Positions 33,900-46,200 of a stretch of DNA of 64,000 bases are shown piece after piece. Origin of the DNA: Isoetes taiwanensis (Eukaryota; Streptophyta; Lycopodiopsida; Isoetales; Isoetaceae); NCBI GenBank assembly GCA_021234155.1, contig JAJEKV010000054.1, positions 248,001 through 312,000 on the forward strand, written 5' to 3'. The notes under the pieces were generated by a model. That model was not told the DNA's origin. It ran no database searches and saw only the letters and a program-made list of their open reading frames with translations. The position numbers were made by a program, and so were the translations under genes. Positions within the stretch are counted from its first letter, which is position 1; each line of letters opens with the position of its first letter.

Positions 33900-35660
33900 G
33901 ACGCTCACCATATGTCCCCAATACGTATGTTCATACGCAACATATAAAATTGAATACAAAGCAAGCATGAACATTGAAATAAAGCAGATGCCTTATCAGT
34001 AAAACCCTCATGGGATTCATGTGCCCTCGGAAGTCTCTTCGCTGCTTCAAAGATACTTTGAGGTCATCTATATCCAAACAGTACAAAGCCTCATCAAGGT
34101 GCTGTATTGAATTCATGAATGGACATCGAGGTTTCTTTTGCTACCAACTCCACATCTACATGCAAATGAAGGCATTCTGACCTACTGCCAGCAGAACATG
34201 AGCACCTGGAATATCTTCCTCATCAAAATCAATATCCACATTCACAACTGGACTGAATATCCCATCCGGATCCATTAATCCATCATTCTTCTCTACATCC
34301 CTATGTGTGGTTTAAAAAAAAAGCAAGTATATACATGAACACCGAGCGCCAAGAAGACCTAGATAGCAGAGAAAGAGTGATCTTCCACATCCACTGGTAT
34401 GAAACCATCTCATGGGCCGGGATCTGGTATTATAGGAGGCTTTGGAGGTCTATCCCTATCATCATCATCACTGTCCATGTAACACACGTCTCCCTCACGA
34501 ATGGCAACACCTGCATGGGCATCCCAGTACCGCCTTCTCCCCTTACCAACTCGCTCTACGGGAACAACTCCGGAGGCTGAATAATACATTCCTCACATTA
34601 ATGCGAGAGGCATGCGTAGAATCTAACGTCAATCTCCAAGCGGCCTCAACACACTGCTGGGAAGTAAAAGATGTGTTTGTTGGCAACACCCAAAATCCAT
34701 TGAACACAAACTTCTCAGTCTATAACATCCTACAAATGATTTGAATAAGAGAGGCACTTACATGGCGCTTCCCATGATACGTGTGGAAATGCTTTGCTTT
34801 GGCAAACATGTTACATTATCAAGGGTGACACAGTTTTTAATATCTCCAGCCCCATAGGGAGCATACAGATTCTTTCCCCTCTCAATTTGATCAGCTGTCA
34901 CGTCCTTCATGTGATGCCTGTGATGGAGCTTTTCCATGTATCATTCCCTCAAAGCAATGCATTTTCGTGTCCCTCAAGGCTTTGCACAGTATAACTGCCT
35001 CAATAGGTTTATGTGTATCCCATCCAGGCTCTTCTTCAGCCTTAGATTTAGGAGTGGTGAGAGCAATTATGAAGACTACTTGAATGTGCAGGTGGTCAAG
35101 GTTGAAACCCCTCTTTTAGCTGACAATGCCAGCCATACACTCACATTGCAAGAACCTACACACAATACTGTAAATTCCCTCCCACACATCTACACCGCTA
35201 ACACTGACGGTTACATGGACATCCAACGATGATTGCTCATCCCTGCTAACAGCACTCTGTCTCACAGGCTTGCTAATGATTTTCTTCCTCACTGCAAGTT
35301 TCTTGCCTGGAGGGAGGGTTATTTTGCCATGATCCCCGAAAGGGGAGGGTTGGTCTCCCTTAAACCCATGTCCGAGGAAGTTTTATCTCATCCGCCATAG
35401 GCTGTTCTTCAGCTTTACGTTTTTTTGCAAGCTTTTCTTTGTGCAAAACGTTGAATAATGCGGACACCATAGACGAAGCTATAGCAGCATGGCTCAAGCT
35501 AGGGTGATGCTAGGGATGGACGGCTCAAGCTCAAGCTAGGGTGATGCTAGGGATGGACGGCTCAAGCTCAAGCTACGGTAGCGATATGAGGAGTAGCCAT
35601 GCTGGTGCCAGAAACCATGGCAAATTTCTTCCCTGCAAAGAAAAAATATTAGGGTCTTGA
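33900..35660 (-). pseudogene. Chimeric gene relic with a subtilase active-site fragment
   Basis: After a plausible splice acceptor (minus-strand TTTCTTTGCAG, near 35635) the frame reads GKKFAMVSGTSMATPHIATVA, which contains the serine-protease S8 catalytic Ser motif GTSMATPH. A few tens of bases further, past a tandem repeat and stops, it reads HPSLSHAAIASSMVSAL, matching the next conserved subtilase helix. It then changes to KEKLAKKRKAEEQP and unrecognised coding-like blocks (35333-35140, LPPGKKLAVRKKIISKP; 34980-34770, YAPYGAGDIKNCVTLDNV). The catalytic Asp and His regions are not seen. I infer a captured or duplicated gene fragment, not a working protease. Confidence 0.5.
35484..35580. repeat. 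37-bp tandem repeat
   Basis: CAAGCTAGGGTGATGCTAGG recurs with a period of 37 bp (positions 35497, 35534 and, partially, 35571). It interrupts the subtilase-like frame on the minus strand. Confidence 0.8.
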
Positions 35661-36240
35661 TCAGGAAAAAAAATCCGATTAGATGCTCTGTTTCTAGCAG
35701 TTAGGGGTTTTAATCCTTAACTTGAAAATTGGGTTTGTCGATTTTGAGAGGATCATAGATCCAGAAGCAAGAATATCAGGGTTAAGAATGTCGGCATCCT
35801 GGGAAGCAAAGCTTGAATTAACAGGGGTTTTTGCTTTCTTTGCTTAAATTTGCTTCAGATATAGAGACCACATCTCAGAAACAGGATTGAATTCAAGAGA
35901 TTTGTTAGAAACAAGGGATTGTTAGAGATTTTTCAGATAAGTACCCTGGATTCGTCTCTAGATGTCAGCCGGAAACGCATAAGGCGGGAAATGGAAGTTG
36001 GAATTGGATGAAACTTGCTTACAAAGGTATGGCAAAGCAGAGGAAGGATATTTGCCGGAACAGAGAGAGCAGGGGATTTTTGTCGAAAACAGACGACGAT
36101 GGAATATTCGAAAGACTATTGGCAATAATCTTTAGAATATTCCATAAAAAAGAATATTCGGGGAGTTATGCGTAATAACTACAATCAGATCTAACGGCCA
36201 GGGACGGTTAGATCCATATAACTTCCGAGGACATGGGCTA

Positions 36241-36345
36241 GATAACGTCCTCTCCCGAGGAGTTATGGGCCAGGAAAATGGCCGAGTGGCCAGGAAATTC
36301 CGAGGCCGTTTTCCTGGCCCATAACTCCGAGGAGAGGACGTTATC
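36241..36345. repeat. Near-palindrome with 45-bp arms
   Basis: The left arm 36241-36286 (GATAACGTCCTCTCC...GGGCCAGGAAAATGGCC) pairs with the right arm 36301-36345 (GGCCGTTTTCCTGGCCC...GGAGAGGACGTTATC) with few mismatches and a 14-nt loop. It could be a foldback MITE or the end of the larger inverted-repeat element to its right. Confidence 0.8.
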
Positions 36346-37060
36346 GGCCTTAACGTCCTTGGCCGAGGCATTTGGCAGAGCCCCTATAGCCAAGCTTGGC
36401 AGCCTGCACTGCCATCTCTGTTTTTGGTGTACCGTCGCAACAAACCCGCAGAGCTAATCGTCCAAGTCCGGCGAGCCCCTGAAACCTTCCATCTCCATGG
36501 GCCAGGCCTATTTCGTGCTCCGAATTTTGTGATATCCTTCTTCGCCGGAATAGAGCTCCATTCCTTCATGCCTCCTTCCCTTCCCGCCGGATCTGTCCCT
36601 CTCAGACCTCCTTAACAAATCCCAAATAGCTCTGTTTTTTAAACAGAGCATCTGCTGCAGCAGGAGTGAGGCGGATGCTATCAACAATCGTCATTTTTGC
36701 CAAGGAAGCCCAACTATGGCGACGGATTTACAGCGCTGGTTGCATAAGACTGCAGAACTGGTTGCGGATGCTGCGGTGGATGCCATCTTCAGCGACAAGA
36801 TGCACGACTTACGGGCCGCCGGCTTATGGCTATATGGCGCCCGCTATGGCTTTGTCATTTGTGCTTGGCTATGGCGGAGGGCCCAGAAAAAAGAAAACGA
36901 CCACGTTGCAGCAGAGGAAATGTTATGGCCATAACATCTTTGTTATGGAGATGTTATGGCCATAACCAATTGGGCCACATAATGTTACTGGACATAACAT
37001 CTAGAGATCAACGGCTGAGATTAAACCCTACAGCTAAATGCTGAGGCCAAGGACGTTAAG
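36346..37060. mobile_element. Inverted-repeat-bounded insertion (possible gene-carrying MITE) upstream of MAA3
   Basis: The left end (36346-36372: CCTTAACGTCCTTGGCC then GGCATTT) is the complement of the right end (about 37034-37059, containing GGCCAAGGACGTTAAGG). Between them is GC-richer, coding-like DNA including a 72-codon plus-strand frame (36716-36934; MATDLQRWLHKTAELVADAA) of unknown family, and palindromes TTATGGCCATAA (36924, 36954). It ends about 200 bp before the MAA3 start codon, so it may overlap the promoter or leader. The TSD is unresolved. Confidence 0.5.
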
Positions 37061-37261
37061 GGTTTAAAAATCCCTCCCCTTTTTCCGCCCAACCTATGCC
37101 ACAATCTAGGAAACTGGTTATTTCGGGGACTATTCGGTATGATCGTATAGAAATTTCATGTCCTCGAATGCCGGAAAACGAGCTCATAACATTTCAAGCC
37201 ACTCGTAGCCCCGCTCCATGCGACGCTATATTGGGATCCATATCTAATCTTATAAGCTGCC
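37061..37261 (+). promoter_or_regulatory. MAA3 proximal upstream region
   Basis: About 200 bp between the inverted-repeat element and the MAA3 ATG. It probably contains the transcription start and 5' UTR. I see no clear TATA box or other decisive promoter motif. Confidence 0.4.
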
Positions 37262-40200
37262 ATGGTTGCCCTCATATCAGATGCGGCCGAGGAAGGGCGT
37301 CTGCGCCTCATGGAGCAGGACCGCGTCGCATTAGCATCTCATCAGACCAAGTTGCATAAAGTGGTTCTTAGCTGGGATTACTTGCGTTTGCTTGGACAAA
37401 GCAAGGTATAGCTTCAAATCATTCATCAATTCGCAACGTCGGAAACAAGTTGCTAATGTAGCCTTTAATTTGGCAGGTAACTGATAAAAAACGTAAAAAA
37501 GCCGATATAAATGATCCTCCTTTAAGACCTGTTCCGGAAACTTTTGATAGCGTTGAAGATTACCTCTCAGTTTTTGAGCCCTTGCTGCTGGAGGAATGTC
37601 AGGCCCAGATTATCAGAGGCGATGATGAAGGAGGTCTATATTTTGCTCGGTCTGCAATTGCTTCAAGTTGTTTATTCGGGCATTAATCTGATGCTTGCAG
37701 CAGGAGTTTCTGAATGCCACATGGCTGCCCTCACGCATTGTGAGAAGGCAAATGAGTTCCATGTTGCAAAGTTTGTGACTAAAGCCGATATTGCTGAAAC
37801 CTTTACAGATAATGATCTTGTTTTGCTGAGCAAGGAGGTATGCATTTTCCACTACTATTAGCTATTTGATATTTATGAGGATGTTGTCATTCTAGTGTAT
37901 ATGGTTGCATGTGCTTTATTCAATAAATTATGTTGGGAGAATAGCTTCAACCTCTGCCTTCCTCTTGAGCACTTTTCTCTTTCTCGCAATACACAGCATA
38001 CACCAATCTACATCTTATTTGCTATTTGAACAGTCCTTTCTCTTCAGTCTTACATTCTGATTTACTTTATTCTTATGAGACTCGGATCTTCAAGATCCAG
38101 AATTATAGTGTGACTGGCACAGCAGGGTTAAAAAGTCAGAATAAGCGTCACATTCACCATGCAAGCTACAATCTAGGGGATCTTCTATAATCATATCTTC
38201 CACTGAGCACCTCATCTAGGTCGTTGGCTTTGCAAAGTCCATCTATAAGATAACTATAAGATTTGGTATGCAGCCCTTTGCAATCATGTCCTCACATGAA
38301 CGTTGGCTTGCTTGCTTCACAACATCTATATGACACTATTAGTCACTTGGAAGACATCCTTCCATAATCACATGTCAGCAACACTCAGCGCCTTATCTAA
38401 TTTGTTGGCTTTGCGGGTTGATCTACAAGAAAAGCTGCAGATAACAACATCTGGAAAGGATTGCACACATCTCATTCAGAAGAACATAAGCCGAATCCAC
38501 CATGTTGATTTTGTTTGATTTGGCTCTTGAAATGCAGAGTCATGACAGAATTGTAGGTAACGTTATCTGGTTCTCATTTCATGGCAACCATAAAATCCAG
38601 CAAATGACAAGCTTGCACACATCTCAGCCAAGAAGAGCAAAAGTCTGATCTACCATGTTGGTTTGGTTTGCTCTAGTCATGGTAGAATTGTAGGTAACGT
38701 CATCTGGTTGTCATCCTCATCAACCATAAGATCCAGCAACTGACAAGCTGGGAACTGGTTTCAGTTCTAAATATAACCACCGAAGGTCACTGCCCAGGTT
38801 GAAAGACAGCCTCCCCAGGCAAGATAACAGAAGGGCCTGCATTATTTCTTCTCTCCAATTGCTTTATTAAATCTTGATGCTAGTTAAATAAATCAAAATC
38901 TGGCTTGTTTCAAGCAATGGTAGGCTCATGGAAGAAAAAATAGAACTGCTAGAATCTTCTTCCAATTTTCCCCTCCTAAATAAGGGTCAAAGGTTGAAAC
39001 TGTCTTTTGGATATTTAATTATTTTCTTGGGAGTTCACCATGAGCCGTTTTCCAGAAGTTGTATCTTTCTTTGCTCTCACAGTTTCGTAAGGCATGTTTG
39101 TAAACTTGGGGGTAGCACTCCACAAGCTGTATCCTTCTTTGTTCTCACAACTTGTATGGCATGTCTCTAGCAACTTGGGGGGGCAGTACTACCGACTGCT
39201 TATGCTTTTGGGATTTTTGAAGGTCATGAGCGTCCACAGACGCTTAGACTGCGTTTATATCTCGATAGGGAGTCAGGTTCAGGTCAAAATAAAGGCTCTC
39301 TGATGATACGGGGCTCGTTGCAAGTTTCATCTTCGGACTCGCCATGGTGGATTACAAAGGTATATCATAGTATGGATCTTTATTTATAGGCAAAAATCAA
39401 GGAGTTTGTTATTGCCAATAATTTTTAGTTATTATTGTATATTTCAGAAATGATTGTCTGTCTGTGCATGTTTAGTTTTTGAGACTGGAAGTTGTTGATT
39501 GCATTCTCTGCAGCTTTGCAACCTGTCAACCATATCACGAGAATATGCAGCATTGCAGTCTATCAGTTCCCTTCCATTTAAGGATGTTATATTGTCAGCA
39601 AAGTCGGTGGCAACAGGGAAAACTGCAAATGGAAGTTCTCATTGGAACATACCACTGCCTTTATTCGAGTATCTTAAAACTACCCATAACCCATCACAAA
39701 TGCAGGCTCTTGAGGTTTGTTTAGCTCTGGCTTTATTGTGGTTCAAGTTATAACATCAATATGATGTATGCCTTGTTTTCTTTGCAGGCAGGACTTTCTC
39801 GTGAACCATTGGTCCTTATACAGGTTTTCAAAGCTCTGATTAGGTTTATAGATTTACTAGAAGATGTAATATATTACAGTTTTTCCACCCCTGTAACTAT
39901 ACTCTGCAGTATTTCACTGCAGTAGAATGGATCTTTTTCTGCCTAACATTCACCTTAGTTCTAAATATGTGTGACATTTTTCTCCTTAAGTGATTTTGTT
40001 TTTTTTGTTTTATACTAGTGTGCATGTGGTGTATCCACTCATTTGTTCCTCCTTTACTTTTCAATTACGTAGTAAGTGAGGTATTTAGGTCTTATATGAT
40101 TGAATTATCCAGGGCCCACCAGGGACTGGCAAGACACAGACCATATTAGGGGTTCTTAGCGTTGTCCTTCATTCAACGCCTGCAAGGATACCTTCAATGC

Positions 40201-43200
40201 AAGTACACAGTAATGAGCATCATTCATAATCCAATTTTTCTTAAGGTGGCCGCGGGCTTAAAAAAAGGATTAAACGTATCCCTTGTTTTTTTCTTACTTC
40301 AGTGATGGATGTTTTGTTGAGGAGAAGATAGAACTTCCCTTTTGTGAGAAGTAAGTAAATGATTCTGCATGGTAGGTATAAACTAACTAGTTACTTATCA
40401 ACGTTTAAATTGTTGAAACCAGACTGCAACACTGGATGAAAGCCTCGCCATGGTTACTGTATGCTGGTAATCCTCGTGATGTGATAATGCCTGAAGATGG
40501 AGATGATGGTTTTTTTGAAATTTCTCCAAATCAGTATGTGAGTGTCCATTTTATTCTAGTTTATGCCTATAACACATTGCTAAAGCTTTTTTGGGATATA
40601 GACACCAGAGGTTGTGAGTGCAAAGAGGAAGCATCGGGCACATGTTCTTGTTTGTGCGCCTTCAAATTCTGCTTTGGATGAAGTTGTTCTTCGGCTTATC
40701 ACTACAGGTATCTCTTTAACCTTTGATTGATTCCAAGAAAATTAAACATTTGTTCTGTTAATAATATCTTTTGAGATGTTCTTGCCCATTTGTTTATCGG
40801 GGAAATTTGTAGAGCCATGTATGCTCTATTCTATTTGTTTATCAGGGAAATTTGTAGAGTCTTGAAAGTGTCTCATTTAGCTGCAGTTAGTGCCGACTAA
40901 AATAATGTTTGCCCCACCATCCATCTTGCAACGGCACAGACACTTTTATCATTGATGATTAAATGGATTCTATTGGCTGATGGCTATCAACTGGATTCTA
41001 CTTGGCCATAGCTATTTTCTTCTCTATAATCCTGTCTGCTGATTGTTCAACGGAGATAATGTAAATTGTCAGAATTTAGATATTCCTTTGCAACAGGTTT
41101 TATTCCTAAATTAAGGAAGGTCAAAATATTCTTCTTCAAAGGTGCAAACCTTGTTATTTGAAAACAAGACTGGACAGCCTTTTTTCTATCAAACTCACTT
41201 AGCAGTACTAAAATAATGGCAATACGAAAAGTAATGCAGGAATTTGTTTGAATCTGAACAGCTCCTTTTCACTTGGATTTTGCCAAATTGCTTGAAAAAC
41301 TCTCTTTTACCTGTTAAATGTTTAGTTGCACCCGAATCTATCAACCAAGTGTCCTGTTCCAGATTGTGGGCAGCAACATTTAAAAATTGAGTCTTGAACT
41401 CTTTTATAGACACTTGAGATACTTGTGCAGTCGTCTCTATCTTAGCCACTTTTTGTAATTTTAAAACATCCTTTGCTTCTTGTTGGTTAAAATTATAAGG
41501 AAGATGCCATTTCAGCTTGTTGCAATCATGTTTGAGGTGACTGTTCTTGTTACAGTACCAACAAGAAAAGGGAGTTTTAGACTGGGAAACATATGTAGAG
41601 TGCGATAAAGAATTAGAATCAATAGAAGAAGTAATAGGAGTAAGAATGGGTGAAGTGCAAGCCCTGCTTCATAATAACTTGCTGCTTCATGTTATTGAAG
41701 CTTTTTGTTAACAATCTCTGCTTCCAACAGTTTATGCTGCAATTGTCTAAAGTTATTTTGATCTGTACTGTCATCTTAAGATGATTACCAAGAACGTGAT
41801 AGTCCCTGGTGCCTTTAAGTACATACATGATCAAGGTGACATTATCCAACTTACCACCACTCGCACAATGTTTTTCTTTGAAGGCTTTGAGCTGCTGAAG
41901 ATAATCTCTCGTGTTTGTGCAAGCCATTAAGCGCTTACATGATCAAGGTGATATCATCCGACTTACCACCTTTTTTACTGCCAAGGCTTTGAGCTGAAGA
42001 TAACATATCATGTTTGTGCAATTTTCTAACCTGAGATTATTCATCTGACTTTGAATAAAGATCTGCTGTCCAACTTCTTTTTGAACATAGGCTGCTTGAA
42101 AAAAATCAAATGCCGCATTAAATGTCTTAGACACCCTAGTATCCCTTCGAAAATCTGTAGCCATCAAATGAGCAAGAAAATCCTTCTTATCCTTGGGAGT
42201 AAGAGGATTCCAATCTTCAAAAAAAAAAAACCATCTCCAAGGTCTTTCAAATTGAGTTTGGTTTCAAAAGCATCTCGCCAATATACCAATTATCAATCTC
42301 CAAGACAGAATGAGTTGGATTATCAGTTGGACCCATCTTTCTGGCACAGTTCAGTGGACCAAATGCTTCAAATGACCCTGTCAATGCTAAGGCAAGATTT
42401 TGAAAATGTTAACAGAAAATTCCACAGAAATTGCAAGATATCAACTCTGATTTGGAAGAAACTTGGCTTTCAAACAGCCATTCAGGTCCGATTCAGCCTG
42501 TAAATTCTGGGCTTCAAATTCTCAACTCGACAATAACAAGGCGATTCTGGCCCTGGCAGCAATGGAAGATGAATATGACATAGTTCTTCAAGATAATGTC
42601 GCATGGGAAACTATGACAAATCTAATGTAGATTTATCTTAAAGATGATGTCCTGTATTATATTAAACGTTCTGTTGATCAGGAAATGCATCCTTTGGTAG
42701 TAGGAGATTAGCTTTAAAAATTGTGGGATGTGTACAGTCCAAGTTTGAGAATGAGTTTGCAGCATGTGACTTTGGGCATGAATCTGCAGAGAGGCATAAG
42801 AATGGATGGGATGCTTGTGGCTCAGATATAACAAACAGTTCATCGGCACGAATTCCTAGAGAAAGATAATAATGGATTGCATCCTCCCCCTCCCACCTTC
42901 TCTGGGTCTCTTCCACCTGCTGCTGCTCCTCCTTCGTTCTTCCTTCTTCTTTTTCTTCTTCTTCTTCTTCTTCTATAAACCATAGTCATGCCCATCTGTA
43001 GCTAGTCTGTTTTTCCTAAAGCCTGTGGTTCTGTTAGGGCGGCTCATACTATGTATCTTTCTTCACCATGAATACATTAGACTGCATATAATCAATGCCT
43101 TTTCAGGAATCTAACAGCAGTTCGTGAAGTATTATGACGAGAAATGTGTATCTTTATTTGTTCATGAGCTTGCTAAAAAGAGAAGTGTCCAAAAGATAGA

Positions 43201-46200
43201 AACAGCTGCAGCCCAAGGCCAAAGCAAGATAGAAATGTCTTCATTCTAACTTGTTGAAGAAGAGTCAACAGTATAGGAGCACAAACAATCATTTCAGAAG
43301 ACAAGACATGATAAGAATATCAAAGGGCCAAGTTCTGATATTAGAAAGCATTCAATGAGGCAGCTAGGATGACAATTCATCTTCCTAGAAGTTTTTCAAT
43401 TGAAATTTGATTAGATGGTTCTAGTTACTATTTGATCTTTTAGGTGTTATAATCCTCCTTGCAAATCCGCAATTTTGTATTTTTTTTTGGTCTCATAAAC
43501 TTATGGGTCTTTCATGGAAGTTAACAAATCTCCCCTCTTCCTCCCACCTCGTCAACATGAGAAGATAAGATTGTGTTTCAAGAGGTATTCTGGCATATTC
43601 CAGGTTTGTGGCATTGGTGCCAAGTACTTTGTCTTAACATGATCAAAGGAAAATTGCAGCATCAGACACTCACGTGGAACCTGTCATCTTGATGAATAAA
43701 TTCAGACTCCTTATCCTTCTCAAGCAATTTTTAGCGCAACTAGGCCTCTTCTCTCTGTTACGCGTCTATAAAATCTTTAGGAAGAGCAAAAAATATTTCA
43801 TGGTCATTCTAGATGACTATATCTGATGTATATAGGTATTTTTGGTTTGGAAACCAAGAATCAGGCTTTTTCATATTTTAAACACTTTTGTACTGTTGTT
43901 TAGGACCAGTTAGGCCACACATTAAGTGCTTTGAACTGATAATGGCAGAGAGTGTGGAAATGATGGATTCAATGGTTACTGTGGTGTTGCTGAAGATATG
44001 AAAATGTGCATGCTCAAAATGGAGTATCACGAGATTTGTTTGGTATATTCTAGCCTAAAGAGAAGATGAGAAGAATTCAATTTTAAGTGAGGATCTGATC
44101 TAAAACTGCACATTCATCATTCTCCCGAATATGGTTCAATGGAGGATGTGATATGAACTTCACTTGTGACCATTGGAATAAAAGTTAAAGAGCGACATCA
44201 GCATCAAGTCCTCTAAGCCTGGATCTATGAGGCATTAAAATGTGAAACTTAAACTCTTAACCTGATAATTATGCGACGTCATTCTAGCTACTATATAGCT
44301 GTTTACGGTTCATTCATTCTTGCTTCAACTAGTTCTGTTCCAGTGCCTTCCTTTTTCAATGTCATTCCCAGATTCTGTAATGAGTCTGCTTTCAAGGATA
44401 TGCATGTCTGATGAAGGTGCAATGTGATATTTCCTAATTGAAATCAGCCATTCTCTTTCTTGCTCTTATAGTTCTCTCGTGTTCTTGCCTGGTTGCTGTA
44501 GCTTTGATCTTAATTTCTGTCAAGACTTTAAGATGATCCAACCGTTTTTCTCATCTTTATCAGCATCTGTGTCAGCCTTTCTCTGACTTAAGAACACTAT
44601 GAAGGTCTACGAGACCGAGGTACATCATAAGAATCCTTCCAGACCTGATAATTTGAGCCATCTAATACTAGATTTCCTGCCAACTTTCATGGCCGTCAAG
44701 AACCCATGGCCTATTGGTAATCTTTCTGAAACTGTCCTCCCAAATGTAATTAACAGTCTGACAAATCCAGTCTTTTTTCAATACTACAATTGATGCGAGT
44801 TCTGTGAGATCTCTAGAGTTATGAACAGAGTAATGGTACCAGCTTTCTACTGTCATCTTCAGAAAAATGCTGAAGATTGAAGGAAATTGGTAGAAACTAT
44901 CAAGGTTCCAAATGTCAATCATCAGCCATAAAGATGTCCAAGCAGCCCAAAATGGACCCATGTATACAATCTGATGTGGATATTGAGCAGTCTTGTATCA
45001 TCTGAATAAAATTTGATGTAGATCCAGACTACAGCCACGACAAATGCACCCTAGCTGGGTAAGGGGATTTCAAGATCCTGATTACAGAACGGTAGGCTGG
45101 TGGAATTACATTTTAAGCACACTATAAACTGCTCTGATACCATGTTGAGTTCATTGCAGAATGGGATGATCTATTGGCAAGCAACAAAAAGCATTTAATC
45201 TTTTTCTGCAATGCATACATTATGTCCTAAAGAAACACAGGGAAACCTTGCTGGGAAGCTTTACTAGAAATGCAGATTGGGAACCTCGTGTGATGAGGAG
45301 AAGCTGTTGATGTAACAGACTTTAACAATGGCCTAAACACTGGCTGGTTGGAAACTTTTTAAAATTGCCAGTAAGTGCAAATTATCTGTGCACATGCGTA
45401 CATTTTTTTTAACCTATGATCAATATATTTTGTTACTTAGATTTAATTGACAAGATGGAATGGCATGTATGAGTGCTAGAACTTTTGAAAAGCTGGAGAA
45501 CTGACATGTTATGATGTGCAAAAGCGGTGCTAACATGCCAGGATGTCCATTCATCACCTTACTCAAGGTCAATTCTGAGTTTAGTTTCTCTTCCGCTAAC
45601 GTCTCTCTTAGCTTATAAAATAAAGGCATGCCAAGGATACTCCTAAGAGAGTCTAAACGTGAAGTGATAAGGCAATGAACCTTGTGTTTATAGATCTGTT
45701 TGGTTTGTCAGGTCTACATGATGAGCATGGCCAGCAATACATACCAAGTGTTGTCCGTGTTGGTCTCCATGTCCACCATTCTGTACAATCCGTCAGCATG
45801 GATAATCTGGTATTCACTGGATGTATAGGTGTAACATGGCCGTGGACTAAATATCTGAGTAAAACCTTGTTGATTGTCAGGCTGAACAACGGTTGAAAAG
45901 CATAGATCGGTCATTGGCACCTCGTGGTGCCACTGGTGGCTCTGAACGTGATCGGATAAGGCTTGCTATTCTCGAAGAGGCTGCAATTGTATGTCACAAA
46001 GCACTGTACTCTGAAATTGTGAGTTATATTAACATTATCCAATGTTACAGGTGTGCTGTACATTAAGCTTTAGTGGTGCTAGCATATTTTCCCGAATGCG
46101 CCGTGGATTTGATGTGGTTGTTATTGATGAAGCTGCACAGGCGGTAGAGTTTTTTCACCATTTTTTCTCTTCTTTTCTTTTCTTAATGAGTATAATTGGC

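Noticed and set aside
36716-36934. 72-codon frame MATDLQRWLHK as a confirmed gene
   Set aside because: It has coding-like composition but no recognised domain and lies inside an inverted-repeat insertion; it is reported only as part of that element.
37544-37861. Single 105-codon open frame as a separate gene
   Set aside because: It runs through a MAA3 intron in the wrong frame. The spliced exons 2 and 3 explain the conserved protein sequence.
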